Assembly (NCBI GenBank): GCA_016800925.1
Contig: JABCPU010000364.1
Location: forward strand, 1-64,000
From: Suillus spraguei
Lineage: Eukaryota; Basidiomycota; Agaricomycetes; Boletales; Suillaceae
Reading direction: 5' to 3'
Length of the DNA: 64,000 bases
Position 1 is the stretch's first letter. Every line of letters starts with the position of its first letter. The notes below the pieces were generated by a model. The model worked only from the letters and a program-made list of their open reading frames with translations. It had not been told where the DNA came from and did not search any database. This document shows positions 34,669-46,900 of this stretch, piece after piece. A program made the translations under genes and the position numbers.

Positions 34669-37540
34669 ATCCTACGGTATTGCTCTTGTCTGGCATAGGT
34701 TTCAGATTTTTGATTCTCTTTCATTACGGTCACTGTAGTATCTGTCAATTGTAGAATTATCTTCCATGCTTTTCAGGCTGTTGTTTCGCATTCCCTTACA
34801 TGATATCGTAGAGTATTTTGCAATTCATTCAACGCTATGAGCATCAGTAGTTCTTTGTGCTAAGAAGTAAGCACCTAAGGCCTCAGTGAGTTTGATTCAT
34901 CACGATGCACGTCTCTAGTCAAGTTGCTAAGGACCATAGTAAAGAACGAACGAACATGATATTTTGTCCAATATTACTCAGGCTACTTCAACTTTACAAA
35001 CAATGACTTTTCATGTGCTCAGGTCCTGCGTTCGACTGTCAAAGTCAAGCCACCATTAAGCCCTTCTCCACCTCATTGGCTTGCACAAGCCCGCCAGTGA
35101 ACGATAGTGATAGTCTCACTCACAGCTTACGATGACGACCCTGCCTGTGTGGAGATCACTCCGATGTTAATCCAGGCTGTGACAAGCTGGCACTTGCGTG
35201 TACTGCAGCGGGAGGAGCGCCATCCTTCGCTGACACCTACTTTGTCTTGCGTACTCGCTTCATTGCGACGTACATCTGTTCATTCGTCTGTTCATTCCGT
35301 CTGTAGTAAGAACGGGATCCTGCGCAAGATATAACTGAAGCTCACCTGAAACGCGCGCAGCGTATACCTCAACGACCTCCGGGTGTTTCATTTCCAGGCC
35401 CAATTTAGTGAACCCTTTCCCGGGCTACACATTAGCTGTCTTAGATCATCATTCCTGGCACGTTCCTCATCTTCTGCTCCGTTTCTTCTTGCGTTGGTTG
35501 GTTGAGTTTGATGAGTGCAGGTTCCGCAGCTAGGTTTGAAAGAGTAAGACAAGCGAAGAGGCTGCGCTTGAGATGCTGTAGTGGAACAGACTCGTCTACT
35601 GACGGCGTGGGACGTCTGGCGCATGTTCTCGGGAGTGCCAGGGTCTTGGCGCAGTGGCGGGAGCCCTTGGCTCATAGTCGGGATTTGAGTTGTAGAGTCC
35701 GTGCACGGTCCAATGGGCGGTGTCGAAAGATAATGTTCCAGAAGCGGCAAGCTGGGGATCAGGTGGTACCGATTCAGGAGGTGCCTTGCCATAAGGCTAA
35801 GGGTAAGTATCAAGCATCACCAGTACTCCTTGTACGAATGCTACCCGGAAGAAGTTGTCGTATAATTCTTCGTGCCCATCCTTGATGATGCCATCACCTC
35901 TCGTAACATCAGCCTATGAAAAAACTATGCGAAACACAATACAGGTAGAGAGTACTGACATCGATACAACACAATGACGGGGGATAGGGACAAGTTCTCC
36001 CCTGCATGACTTCTCTATCACGTTCCTGAGGGTATCGCCAGCATAGGAGTGATGTCTTTGACCATCTAGATTCCAGAGTGAAGCTCCCTTCGTCTACACC
36101 ATATGCAACGCACCTCATGTCACACAATGAAGGGTTTTATGATCCTGGCAAAATGGCTGACCGAGTTCCGCGATCAAGCTTCACCAAACCGGACGGTCAG
36201 CTAGAACAGCATCCTAGGTTATAACCCAATCATACAAGATCCAAAGCATAACTGTTTCATACCTCGCGATGCTCATACAATTGTTTTTTTTTATGAAAAC
36301 AGACAAACAGGAGGGTTTTGCGCCGTGCGGTGTTGCTCAGTACTAGTTAGGAATTGACAACTGGTCGTATATTGCTACAGGTAGCTCGATAGCATTCACG
36401 TTCAACAATAAATAACTTGACAATACGGCGGAATTGTACAGGTGCCGAGACGGAGTTCCTCGGCACCACATTTCCATTCGTTTTTCGACCACCGAGCTCG
36501 GCATTCTTCAAAATCGTAGTCCTTCCTTGTTCCTCAATCCCACACGCCACTCCCTATTTAATCTTTGCGAACCCCTGGTACTTCGTATTCCAGTGTTATC
36601 CTAATTGGTAAAATATATAATGATGCTTACCTTTAATTGCGCTGTACAGGAGTCAGCGCACGCAGGTAGGTTTCCCGCCCTCCCAGTGACTCCACTTGCT
36701 TGTGTCCCTCCCTGAGCTAATCCTCGGACCACAATTAGGTCGTGTCTCCGACTCTTCTTGACTCTGACGAAGCTGGATAGACCATCTACAGCAGTCACTG
36801 CGGAAACGAGATTTAGAACCGACCTGTAGGTAGGCAATAATTAGGTACCACTTTACTAAGTTAGAAAGGTGGGAATAATAGGCGATCATGTAAATCTGCG
36901 ACCGGTCAGCAGTGCGGCCGACCCTCTCGTTATCAGTCCAACGTAGTGCAATGTGGATCAGGACACGACAAAGGTGATATCGTCCAGGATTTCAAGTTTC
37001 AATACGAGCTCACTAGCAACTCCGGCAACCAGCACTCTTCCGTCTTCTTCGTTATCGAGAAAAGCTCGTTGTTCGCATATTTCATTCCATATGCGTTATG
37101 GTTCTACTAAATATGTTTCAAAGTCCGTAATAATGCTCCATTTAGCCTACAGATAGGCTAGTCACTCATTCATCAAATACGAGCTTCACATTTGATCCGA
37201 TTTATGCACTACGACCTTTACATCCCAAAAATCTCTACTAGTACTTGCATACATGCTACAAGCCCGGACAGACCCACTGGCACGCGGTGCTGGTCTTTTC
37301 CAGATCCTTGACTTTCTGGACTTGCAGATGACATCATGGGCCCCAGACTCTGGCCCCAAACTTTAGCCCTAGAGTATACAATTCCCTGACGTTCTGAAAA
37401 GAATGTCATATCCGAGTGGAGATTCGGCGAACTTCTACTGGTACCTGCTTGATTGCCCTGGCACGAGGTTATGCAAGTTCATTATATCTGCGGCTTCAGG
37501 CAGTAAACGACACCCCCACTTATCGTTCCCAGTACTTGGC
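34669..37540. other. 2.9 kb without a recognisable gene
   Basis: Short open frames on both strands (for example 35388-35813 minus and 35502-35885 plus) overlap each other and carry no motif. I see no transposon ends. From about 37411 the sequence belongs to the duplicated GT90 unit. Confidence 0.45.
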
Positions 37541-39692
37541 ATGGGTAGGGTAGTCTCGCACACCGTTGCAACTGTCCTGGTTGTTTGCGCTCTAGGGATC
37601 ACCCTGCGCAATGTTGTATCGTCACTATCCGATAACAATATCCAGGTCATACCATCATCACTAGATTTGGATCCTCCCACATCTCCACGCCTTCTCATAC
37701 CTCATATCTATCTTCCAAAGGACGATCCACTCAACTCGGTCGGTGACACTGTACGCGCTGGCCAAGGGCAGGAGGAACTTCCGATTCAGCCCCCTCCGCT
37801 TGGCGATCATTATTACGGTGACAACGGGTTGCTCGCTGTCAATCCAGACGGACCTCATCCAATTTTGGAGCTTATAGAGCGAGCAGAGGAGGCTTGGGCA
37901 AAAAAGCTTGGTCGCGCAAGCAAGACGCTAGGCGAAGCTGTCGCAGAATACAAACGAAGATATCACAGACCTCCTCCAATTCACTTCGAGAAATGGTATG
38001 TGGCCAGCGTGTGAACGCTAAACGAGTTTCATAGAGATTGGGCTTATAGGTGGGACTACGTAGTGACACACAACGTCCAACTTCCAGACCAATACGACGA
38101 GATATACCGAGATTTGGAACCTTTCTGGGGTATCGATCCCCTCGACTTCCAGAAGACCAGGGAGCAACTGGAGGCGCTAGACCAAACTGTTATTGTTGCA
38201 AAAACAGATCAAAGCCCCGTTATCGAGGTTGTTGACTACCATTTACCACAAGATAATGCCAAAGACCTCGTTGGTCGCGTTGAAAATGTACTACGACTCC
38301 TCCAGGATGTACAAGATTTTATGCCTCCGTTCCGTGCCGTTTTTTCGCCTCATGACAATCCCGCTATGCTATCATATTATGGCGTCAAATCCATGGCGCT
38401 TGATGCGGCCGCTGCTCGCATCAGTACGTTCCTTCTGATTGTGGTGCTGCAACGAGTTTTGCTCACACAATGTTAAGCTGTAACACAGAATGAATTGCCA
38501 CCAATACAGCGGTCTGGATGGCGCTCCGCGTGTCATCCATCTTCTCCAGCATGGCAAAGTCCTATCGATCTCGATGAGCTTCCTGAACGCCCGTCTCACA
38601 AAACTTTTATTTCCGACCATCGTCTCTCAATGGATCCATGTCTAAATCCATCTCTTCTCCGCAATCACGGCCAGTTCCTGTCGTATCACACAGGGCCAGA
38701 TCCTCAGGGCACACTCGTTCCGCAGTTTTCCCTCTGTTCGACCCTAGTTCATCATGATATTCGACCGGTTGTTCCTTATGGATGGGTCGAGGAACTTCCT
38801 AACTCAGACAACCCACCGTGGGAAGAGAGGGTGGACGAAAGATTACTCTGGCGCGGTACCAATACTGGCATACATCATGGCACTGATACCAGGTGGCGGC
38901 AAGCGCACAGGGACCATCTGGTACGGTTGGTCAACGATATGGAAGGAACAGTGGATGTGCTTCGTTCGCCTCTGAACGACTCTGAACCTGTTGGAGAGCC
39001 CGTGCCATTGCGTAAAGCACACCTCAATCCTGCATTGATGGATATCCAATTCGTCGGCAAGGCAGTCGCCTGCTCAGAAATCTGTGATGAGCTGGATAGA
39101 CTTTATGACTGGAGAAAAATGCAGACGCTTCAAGAGGCCGGCCGTTATAAATACGTTTTTGATGTTAGTCGGTCTGTTGGATTCGATGAAGACATCTGAT
39201 TATTTACCCATTTCAGATCGATGGGAATGGGTGGTCAGGACGGTTTAAGCGCCTCATGACATCCAACTCCCTTGTATTTAAAAGTTCGATATACCCTGAG
39301 TGGTGAGTGTTCGTCTTGTCTGATTCGCACGCAACAAACAAACTGTGCTTGTAGGTTTATGGATCGAGTCGCGCCTTGGGTGCACTATGTACCCGTGCAG
39401 GTTGATCTATCTGATCTGTACGATACGCTAACTTTCTTCCGTGGCGGTCTTCGAGGAGAGGGCGCGCATGAAGACTTGGCGAAAAAAATAGCAGCCGCAG
39501 GGCGCGAATGGAGCCAGACATACTGGAGGAAGGAAGATCTGACAGCATACATGTTTCGGTATGATTTCTCTCTTTTTCGGAGGGCAGTCATCCTTACTCA
39601 TTGATTCAAGTTTATTCCTCGAGTATGCACGGGTCTCCAGTCTTGACCGCGATGCGATGACATACAAAGAAGGCTTGGAGAGTACTGCCTAG
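37541..39692 (+). CDS. GT90 (CAP10-type) glycosyltransferase, copy 2
   Basis: Six exons, 37541-37995, 38050-38423, 38478-39163, 39217-39302, 39355-39558, 39611-39692; 1,887 bases and 628 residues, the same length as copy 1. All five introns sit at the same places with similar sequence, 52-54 bases long. It begins [20 protein letters not shown] (signal anchor) and carries [15 protein letters not shown]. Most differences from copy 1 are silent or conservative; the N-terminal stem (residues 35-75) differs most. No stops or frameshifts after splicing. It arose by duplication of a unit of about 2.6 kb (roughly 28180-30805 and 37411-39945). Confidence 0.9.
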
Positions 39693-40720
39693 TAGGATCG
39701 AAAGCTTGGATTTGGCCGTGCCACCAAATTTGATGAAGCCTTATCCCTTTTGACGAGTTCTCCGATTACTTGCCGTGAACTTTGCATACTGATTTGAAAT
39801 AACTTATTTCGTGTACGAGTTTTACATTGTGTGGCTAGGCTCAAGTCAGGCTCAAAACAACCTACGACGAAAGTAGGGTTCCTGAGACTTGCAGTGTTCT
39901 TGACGTGCCACTTTCGCTGATTTGCTGCAAGCTGGTGATCTTTTAGTAATTAATTCCTGTGATTCAAACAACAGGTGCCTGATTTGCAAGCTACAGAACC
40001 CTCTCTACTTCGTAGTATGGAAAGCCAGACCACCGTGCTCTACTTCCAAGGCTTCCACTTCTCAGAACTTTCCTAGTAAAGTAAGTGCTTCCATTGACCT
40101 CCGAACACCCTGTGCGACCATTCTAATGTGCCATGTAGATTTATTCCCGCTACCATAAGGGAGTGAGTTATACCACTGGGACCTCATTCAAATCGGTCGT
40201 CTTCCTGTGTCTGTTGCTTTTGACCTTGAATCGTATTCTTCTCCCGTCTTCTTTGATTGCTCGTTCGCTCGGCCATTTGTGCGCAAGTTCGCGTTTCGCT
40301 GAAATCTCATGGATTCATTTCCATGCTCTCGCTACCGATGTCGAGTTCGAGGTCGCGTGTGGTCTCGATGTTATGTTTGGGATGAATTGGATTACTGCGT
40401 GGCCACTCCCGTCTCCAATCCTCCATGTCTGGCCTTCAAAGTGGTGACAGTGTCTCGTTGTCCTCGTTTTTCAGTATCTGCTGATTTCCTTCTGTGTTTC
40501 TAGGAACACCACGTATACTTAGTGATATCAAACTTACTGCTAATGATGGTAAATCAGAATTATCTCAGTCTTCGTCCCTCGTCGGGACAATTTTATTGTC
40601 TCGTAGACGTTCAGACTCGAACTTTATTGTCCATGTCATCTTTTTCGGGTCGTGTCAATCAGGGGCCCCATAAATTTTCAATTTAGGAAGTCTCGTGAGT
40701 CGTCCAGTGGAAGAGTCAAA
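39693..40720. other. Duplicated flank, then unassigned sequence
   Basis: To about 39945 this matches the flank of GT90 copy 1. At 40060-40440 a possible spliced frame (GT at 40082, AG at about 40138) leads to a hydrophobic peptide and the phrase VACGLDVMFGMNWITAW. I do not recognise it; it could be a fragment of a small basidiomycete gene. Confidence 0.4.
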
Positions 40721-40723
40721 GAC

Positions 40724-41220
40724 TTTAGCCTGGCCAGTGTGGTTACCACAACAGAATCAAAATCTGTTTCTCGTGGAGTACGAAGGTTCGAAACCTGCTG
40801 AACTCCATTTTTTTTTCTATCGGAACACACTTTGGCATTCATTCATGAATGGTTTCTTTAGGAGCTCATCATAACTGGTCTTAGCCAGGTGGTTACCACA
40901 ACAGAGTCAAAATCTGTGGACCGTGCACGTTTGAAACCTGCTGACGACAAGGTTTTTCTCTCTCTCTCTATCGGAATACACCTTAATATTCACTCATGGA
41001 TGGATGTTTTAGAATTTCACCGCAAATGGTCTTAACCAGGTTGGTTGCCACAACAGAATCAAAATCTGTTTCTCTTAGGTTCGAAACCTGCCCACAACAA
41101 GTTTTTTTCTATCGGAAGACACCTTGATATTTGGTTTATTTAGAAGTTCACCATAACTGATCTTAGCCTGATAGAATATCTTGGACTGTGTAGGTTCGAA
41201 ACCTGCAACGTATTTTTCTA
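40724..41220 (+). repeat. Four tandem tRNA-like units ending in T-runs
   Basis: Units start near 40724, 40880, 41030 and 41161. In units 1-3 an A-box-like TAGCC..GGTGGTTA (weaker in unit 3) is followed by ACAGA-ATCAAAA-TCTGT, a 5-bp stem with a 7-base loop having T at position 33 and CAA as anticodon (ACAGA is ACAGA/ACAGAG-variant in unit 2). Then comes GGTTCGAAACC, a good B box (GTTTGAAACC in unit 2), and a run of 5-9 T, the pol III stop signal. Unit 4 lacks the anticodon arm. Between units lies a conserved spacer (CTATCGGAA..CACCTTGATATTCACTCATGGATG). The acceptor stem is not convincing, so these are tRNA-derived repeats rather than functional tRNA genes. Confidence 0.65.
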
Positions 41221-41685
41221 TCAGAACACACCTTGATATTCACTCATGGATGATTGAGATTTGTCTTAACTTATCAAGAAAATTTTCAAATGGTTGCGAG
41301 TTGCACAAGGTGTTCGAAGGCCAATAGAAGCTACTTACATCACTAGGAAGATTCTGAGAAGTAGAAGCCTTGGAAGTAGAGCATGGTGGTCTGGCTTTCC
41401 ATATCATAGTGTCGGGGATGGTGATTTCTGTGTTGCTGTGTGTCCATCATTCTTTCTAACTCTTTTATTCACTACCATGGCTAGTGATGCAGAAGTCCGG
41501 TTCAGTCCGGTTCAAGAGAAACTTTTGTGAACGCCAAACGTGACTGCATGTTTGGTTCAGCTGCTGAGCTGAATGTTGGACCGGACATCCTCGAACGTGT
41601 TCAGGATGTCCGGTTCATGTCCGGTTCGCATTTGGACGTCGAGCACGAGGTTAGGGCTAGGTCAATTGTATATATTACATGGAGA

Positions 41686-42129
41686 CTATGCATCTGTAGT
41701 ACTAAGATCAAGATCATCAGCAGTCACAGTGGCTAGAGGTTCCACATGAGCCGCTGCGTCTGCTGCAGCCTGAACATGCCTGTTTCGACAAGTACTTTTC
41801 AACAATTGTAAGGCTTCGAAGACATCGGGTGTGAGTTGATTGCATTGACTGTGGTCCGTGATACCACTGCTTGAGAAGGCTCGTTCTGACGGTGTTGAAG
41901 AACCTTGAATAGCCAGGTAGTCTCGTGCCACGCAGATTTTCTCTGTCAGTTTAAGAGCTTGACCTGAGTGATGAGATACAAAAGCAGATGCTGGAGGTGG
42001 AGGTGGAGCAGGAAAAGGGGTGTCATCATCTGGGTCATTGTACCAATCAATGGCGCTTGCATCTTTGAGTTTGCCATCAGATCCAAGTGTGCACGCCATT
42101 CTCACAGCCAGAGGAGTGAATATTGTACC
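41686..42129 (-). pseudogene. hAT transposase, C-terminal remnant
   Basis: Reads FTPLAVRMACTLGSDGKLKD, then a proline-rich linker, then ARDYLAIQGSSTPSERAFSS and LTPDVFEALQLLKS, the signature of the hAT C-terminal dimerisation domain. The frame is cut at 42130 by the small inverted-repeat element, and no catalytic region is found upstream within the element, so it cannot be active. Confidence 0.85.
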
Positions 42130-42130
42130 T

Positions 42131-42403
42131 CATCAGGAAATTCACACATTCCTTGACGTGCCCTTATGCAGACTTATTTACACTTAACTGCCTTGGTGAA
42201 ATTGAATCTACTTGTCCAAAATTTCAATGTGAGTGAATTCAGAAAAAAAATGTTGAGATATATTAATATACATGTTTTATTATATTTTGCACTCAAAAAA
42301 TATAAGATATGCCAGGTGAATGATGTGAGAGAGAGCAAACAAGTTTTGAGATAAGTGAGTTAAGCTGATTAAGCACGTCAAGGAATGTGTGAATTTCCTG
42401 ATG
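42131..42403. mobile_element. MITE-like element with perfect 31-bp inverted repeats
   Basis: 273 bp. Positions 42131-42161 are the exact reverse complement of 42373-42403 (both start CATCAGGAAATTCACACATT when read inward). The interior is A/T-rich and non-coding. No clear target duplication was found beside the repeats. Confidence 0.75.
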
Positions 42404-42968
42404 CTGTAGTAGATCATTTATACCAAAATTTGTGGTAAGAGATTAGCAAAATGTGACACACCTTGAACATATCATTGCCATGTAATTAAGTACCTGAATG
42501 AGCATCCCAAAGATAGGTTCTGGACATAAATTAGATTGTAATCCGAATAATGATGGACAGTGAGCTTACCGAAACATTGAGTAGATTACCGACGAAGTCA
42601 GACATCGCTAATAGACATGCATTGACTGTTTTGGTCCTAAAGAGCTGTTCTTGGTCATTCAATGTTCCCAGGACTGACAATGGCCATATTGAATTTGTTG
42701 CCAGACGATCAGAGAAAATATTAGGATAGATGGATAGCAATCAGCCTGAGGACATTGAGTGGATCATATACAGATGTAGGAATGGTTTGAACGCATTCAG
42801 ATGGGTTTGGACAGGTTTGGAACTTTCAGGCATCAGCCGAATGCCGAATGTAATGACACATTCAGTCCTGAGAGCATGTCGAACGTTGGACTGGACCGAC
42901 GGTCCAGTTCAGAAGGTTCAGGTTTGAACTGAAGTTCTGAACTGGACTTCTGCATCACTAACCATGGT

Positions 42969-43293
42969 GACTTCTGCTTCTAAACAATCACTCTCATCAT
43001 GCCAAAACCCTGCAGCAATCATTTGAAATGAACTTCATGACCATTGCTGTGCAATCTGAGGAATTATCTTCATATATTTAAGAGATTTTTGGCAGGCATG
43101 TCCCATTTGCAGCAATAGGTAAGCTGCAGTAGTAGTCAATACTAAGTAATGAATGTGTAAGTAGTGTATGCTCACCTCAGTAGACTAGCAAGTCACTGAG
43201 GTAGGTAGAGTAAAGAGCAGCTGTAAGTATGTCCATGCTTATCTAATACTACCAGTAATGTCCGAGGTCCATGTAACATTTGACTATTCAACA
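42969..43293 (-). repeat. Copia 3' LTR, partial
   Basis: On the minus strand an LTR starts TGTTGAATAG at 43293, next to a polypurine tract (TGAAGGGGAG, 43303-43294). Its far end is not recognised; hAT element 1 may have inserted in it. Confidence 0.55.
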
Positions 43294-43300
43294 CTCCCCT

Positions 43301-43950
43301 TCAAACGGTGTGTAGTCCTAGTGCAGCAGCGAAATGTTTGGCCTTGACACTAGGCAAAGCTTTGGTAAGGGTGTCGGCAACCATGTTGTCAGTTGGGCAA
43401 TATATAAGTCGGAGGGAACCTTGTTTGACAATAAAACAAATGTAGTGGTAGCAAATGTCGATGTGCTTTGTTTGAGTGTGATAAGTGCCACCTTTGGCAA
43501 GTGCAATTGCAGACTGATTGTCACAATGAAGAGTCGTTGGATAAGTGAGTGGGTGGAAGATCTCTTGGACAAAACAGCAGAGCCACATAGCTTCTTTGGC
43601 AGCGTGAGTGGCAGTGACATACTCAGCTTCTGTGGTGGATAGAGTGACAAGTTCTTGCTTCTTTGAAGCCCAAGATATTGTGCCACCATCAAGTAGAAAA
43701 GCATATCCAGAGATGGCATGCCTATGCTCCTGTGATGCTCCATTGGCATCTGTAAAGCCTTCTAGTCCGTGCTTCCCATGACCAAAGGTAAGCACTAGCT
43801 TCCTTGTTCCTACCAGGTAGCAGTAGATTCTCTTCACTGCTTCCCAATGTGCCATGCCTGGCTCTGTGCTGAATTGCGCTACTGTTGATACTGCAAATGC
43901 TATGTCAGGGCATGTACCAACTGCTAAGTGCATGAGTGAGCCAACAGCTT
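43301..43950 (-). pseudogene. Ty1/copia RNase H relic
   Basis: An open minus-strand frame of about 215 codons: KAVGSLMHLAVGTCPDIAFA, GFTDANGASQEHRHAISGYA, SWASKKQELVTLSTTEAEY, HCDNQSAIALAKGGTYHTQT, TKHIDICYHYI and NMVADTLTKALP. These are copia RNase H motifs. It starts abruptly at 43950 where hAT element 2 begins, and ends just before the polypurine tract. Different subfamily from the copia relic at 12385. Confidence 0.85.
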
Positions 43951-46900
43951 TAGGGTTTAAAAGTCCAGTTAAGTCTGGTCTTTTGACCAATTTTCAAAAG
44001 ACTGGACCCAAACCGGTCTGCATAAACTCAACCTTGTCCTGCAACCTGGACTGAACTTTTAGAAACCAGTTGAGTGCAGTAGCAATGAGGTTAGCAGTTG
44101 GTTGCTGACCAGTTGCAGATGCAACTGGTCCATAACTGCGTAGGACTGGTTAGGACCACTCCGGAAGTCTACATAGGGCAAAATTGGTAACTACTTTACA
44201 ACATGTTTGCAGGCAGGATAGTATGAGTATAGCATAGCATAGTTTGAAGCCTTGCCTCAAAACAAACCTTGTAGTTTGCCATGTCAAATCAAGGCAACAT
44301 TTGGAAGTCTTCATGCAAGCGAACAATAACAGCAAAGGCCCTTGCTGGCTCTGAAACACAGCATGGGACCCAGGCAGGCTCTCATTCAAGGCCTCCAAAG
44401 TCACCAAAGAATTCTAAATGGAAAAGATGGGTGGTCAGTGATGAAGACTCTGATAGCAGCAATGAGAGCCTCCATGAACGTCAGCATACCTCAAAGAAGA
44501 AGAAAAATGCCAGCTCAAAACATAGTCTCAAAGAGAAAAGCACTGCAGTGGAGATTGAAGAAGTGCACAATATTGAAAATGTCATGGACAGCGAGGTCGA
44601 GGTCATTAACCATGAGTCTGATGCCAAGAGCAGTGAGGAAATCAAGAATGATAATGGTGAAGATGCTGTAAGTAAAGCACACTGTAAAAAATTGCCATCA
44701 GCTCATACTATGTATTATAACAAAGGAAGGGAGTGATCTGGGTGTACAGCACAAGGCTGATATTCCAGCTCCATTGGCAACAAAGAAACAGCAGGCAAAT
44801 GATCTACTTACTGTGTTCACACAGAAATGCATGGCAAAGTTCATTGGTATTGAGGGTGTGGTGGATACAAAGAGAAGGTGCTGGTGCATAGTCTACAAGT
44901 AAGTTAGTATGAGATACATCGAGACAGAAAGCTTACCATACATTCCAAGGGACAATGAAATCTTTGTAAAGCAGAATGGGAAACGTAAAGCATTTCACCT
45001 AGGCAGTAATTCATCATGTCATCAACATATATGTGGTCACTACAAGTTCTACCAGGCTAAATGTAAGGAGCTAGGGATCACTGAGCACCACTATGCAATC
45101 CCTCGCGAGTTGTTGAATTTACAGTCCAATGGATTAAAAGGAAAGCAGATGAAGATAGATGGACTGTTCCAGAAGGCCAAGAAGAAACAAGAGTTTTCAA
45201 GAGATAGTGTGTTGCATGCAGTAGTGGAATTTATCGTTTGTGATGATCAAGTGAGATATCTCAGTGTGTTGTGATCAATGATAATGGTCATCAGTCTCTA
45301 GTTGTGGCAAACAAGACCACATTTCAAAACTGCTTGGTTGCAATGCATCCGGCATCAACTACAGCAGAATTACCTTCGACTCACGATATCACAACCTATA
45401 TTCACAATGCATTCATCAAGCTCATTGAAAGTGTCAAGGCTGATATACAGGTAGATTTTTTCATACATGTGAATGCATTTTCTAATGTAATCTAGTCCAT
45501 AACTACTGGTTGTGTTGCTACATCTATGGATCTCCGGTCCATTGACCAAACAAAGGCATCATTCCTTGGGCTCACCACACACTGGATTGAGGTCAAGAAG
45601 AACAAATGAAATCTGTGCTCACAAGTTATAGCATTCTGCAGTGTCTCTGGTGCACATAGTGGAGTGAATCTGGGAAGATACATAGTTGGTTTGTGTGAGC
45701 GGGTGGGTATTGTGTCAGGACAATCTACAAAGGTATTTCTTATTATATTTTGCTTGCAGTGGCTACTACTAACTTCATATACTGCACAACAGCTATTCAC
45801 TGTAACAGCTGACAATACGAGCAATAACGACACAACATGTGACAAGATTGAGCATGTTCTACACTGCTGCCACATCTACTCATTCAGCTCTGATCAACAC
45901 CGCCGCCACATCTACTCATTCAGCTCTGATAAACACCATCTCCCCTGCCTTGCTCATGTTCTCAATCTCGCTATTGTCACTATTATGTCTGTCATCTCTC
46001 GCATTGCTGCTGTGGAAACTACTACTGCAATCTGGGAATTTGATCCCTTGTTGTCCAACAATTGAGTCTTAGGAGGCTCGCTAGATGTTGTTGCAGCTGT
46101 GCTCACTATTGCAATTAAGGTGCATCTCACATTTTTTCTATTGTTATGCATAAACCTAATGATCTAACAGATACAGTGCTCAAGTCAATGAATCAAATAC
46201 TTTCAGACACTTCAAGTGAAGTGCAGGTTCAAGACCCCACTCAAGATACCTCTCCATAGCAACATATGCTGGGGAACAGCTGATGGTATGCTTGGACATG
46301 CATATCTCTTGTGACAGGTAAGCAAAAAAAAAGGTTTCTAATGCTACATCGCTAATCCGTTTGCACAGCCTATAAATATGTTTATCGGTACTGCAGACAA
46401 GCTATTCGGCCCCATCACTACCATCTGGCGTTCTGGACTGACAAAACACATTCCCTGGAGTGCCTTTACCTTTGGGAGCAGTGACTGGGACCATGTTGAA
46501 GATACACGCATCATTATCTCGGTATGTTCATTTTTATAGTATATATCTACTAATACTAATATCTCCACAGGACGCTAATGAAATCCAGCAGTATTGTTCT
46601 TCTGAAAGTCAACCAACTCTATGGCATGCAATCCCTGCTTTCAAGGAGCTGAAGATGGCATGGGAACAGAAGCGCAGCATGCCAAAGTATGAACTCTACC
46701 AGGTCGCAGTTCAGAAGGGACTTGATAAGGTCAATAAGTACTATCAGATGATGGACAAAAAACCTATGTATGTGCTTGCACTTGGTGAGTACTTACATAT
46801 TGTATTTTGTTGATCAGACTAACAGACATTATAGTTCTTCATCCATACTACAAACTGGAATATATCAAGATGCCTTGGGGAGGACCCGAAGAGCAAGAAT

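Larger units (their letters stand above)
41482..42960 (-). mobile_element. hAT element 1, internally deleted
   Basis: 1,479 bp with inverted ends TAGTGATGCAGAAGTCC..GTTCAG agreeing at 23 of 24 bases. The flanks are ACCATGGC (41474-41481) and ACCATGGT (42961-42968), an 8-base target duplication with one change. Only the C-terminal part of a transposase remains (41686-42129, minus), and another small inverted-repeat element sits inside at 42131-42403. Subterminal sequence is rich in GTCCGGTTC words. Confidence 0.85.

Noticed and set aside
35388..35885. Genes on either strand
   Set aside because: The two open frames overlap on opposite strands and neither has a recognisable domain.
40163..40503. 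Retroviral-type protease fragment (GLDVMFGMNWITAW)
   Set aside because: The phrase resembles the end of some aspartic proteases, but the active-site DSG/DTG is missing and nothing else supports it.
40724..40808. Functional tRNA-Leu(CAA) gene
   Set aside because: Anticodon arm and B box are fair, but no 7-bp acceptor stem or proper D arm can be formed and the unit is tandemly repeated.
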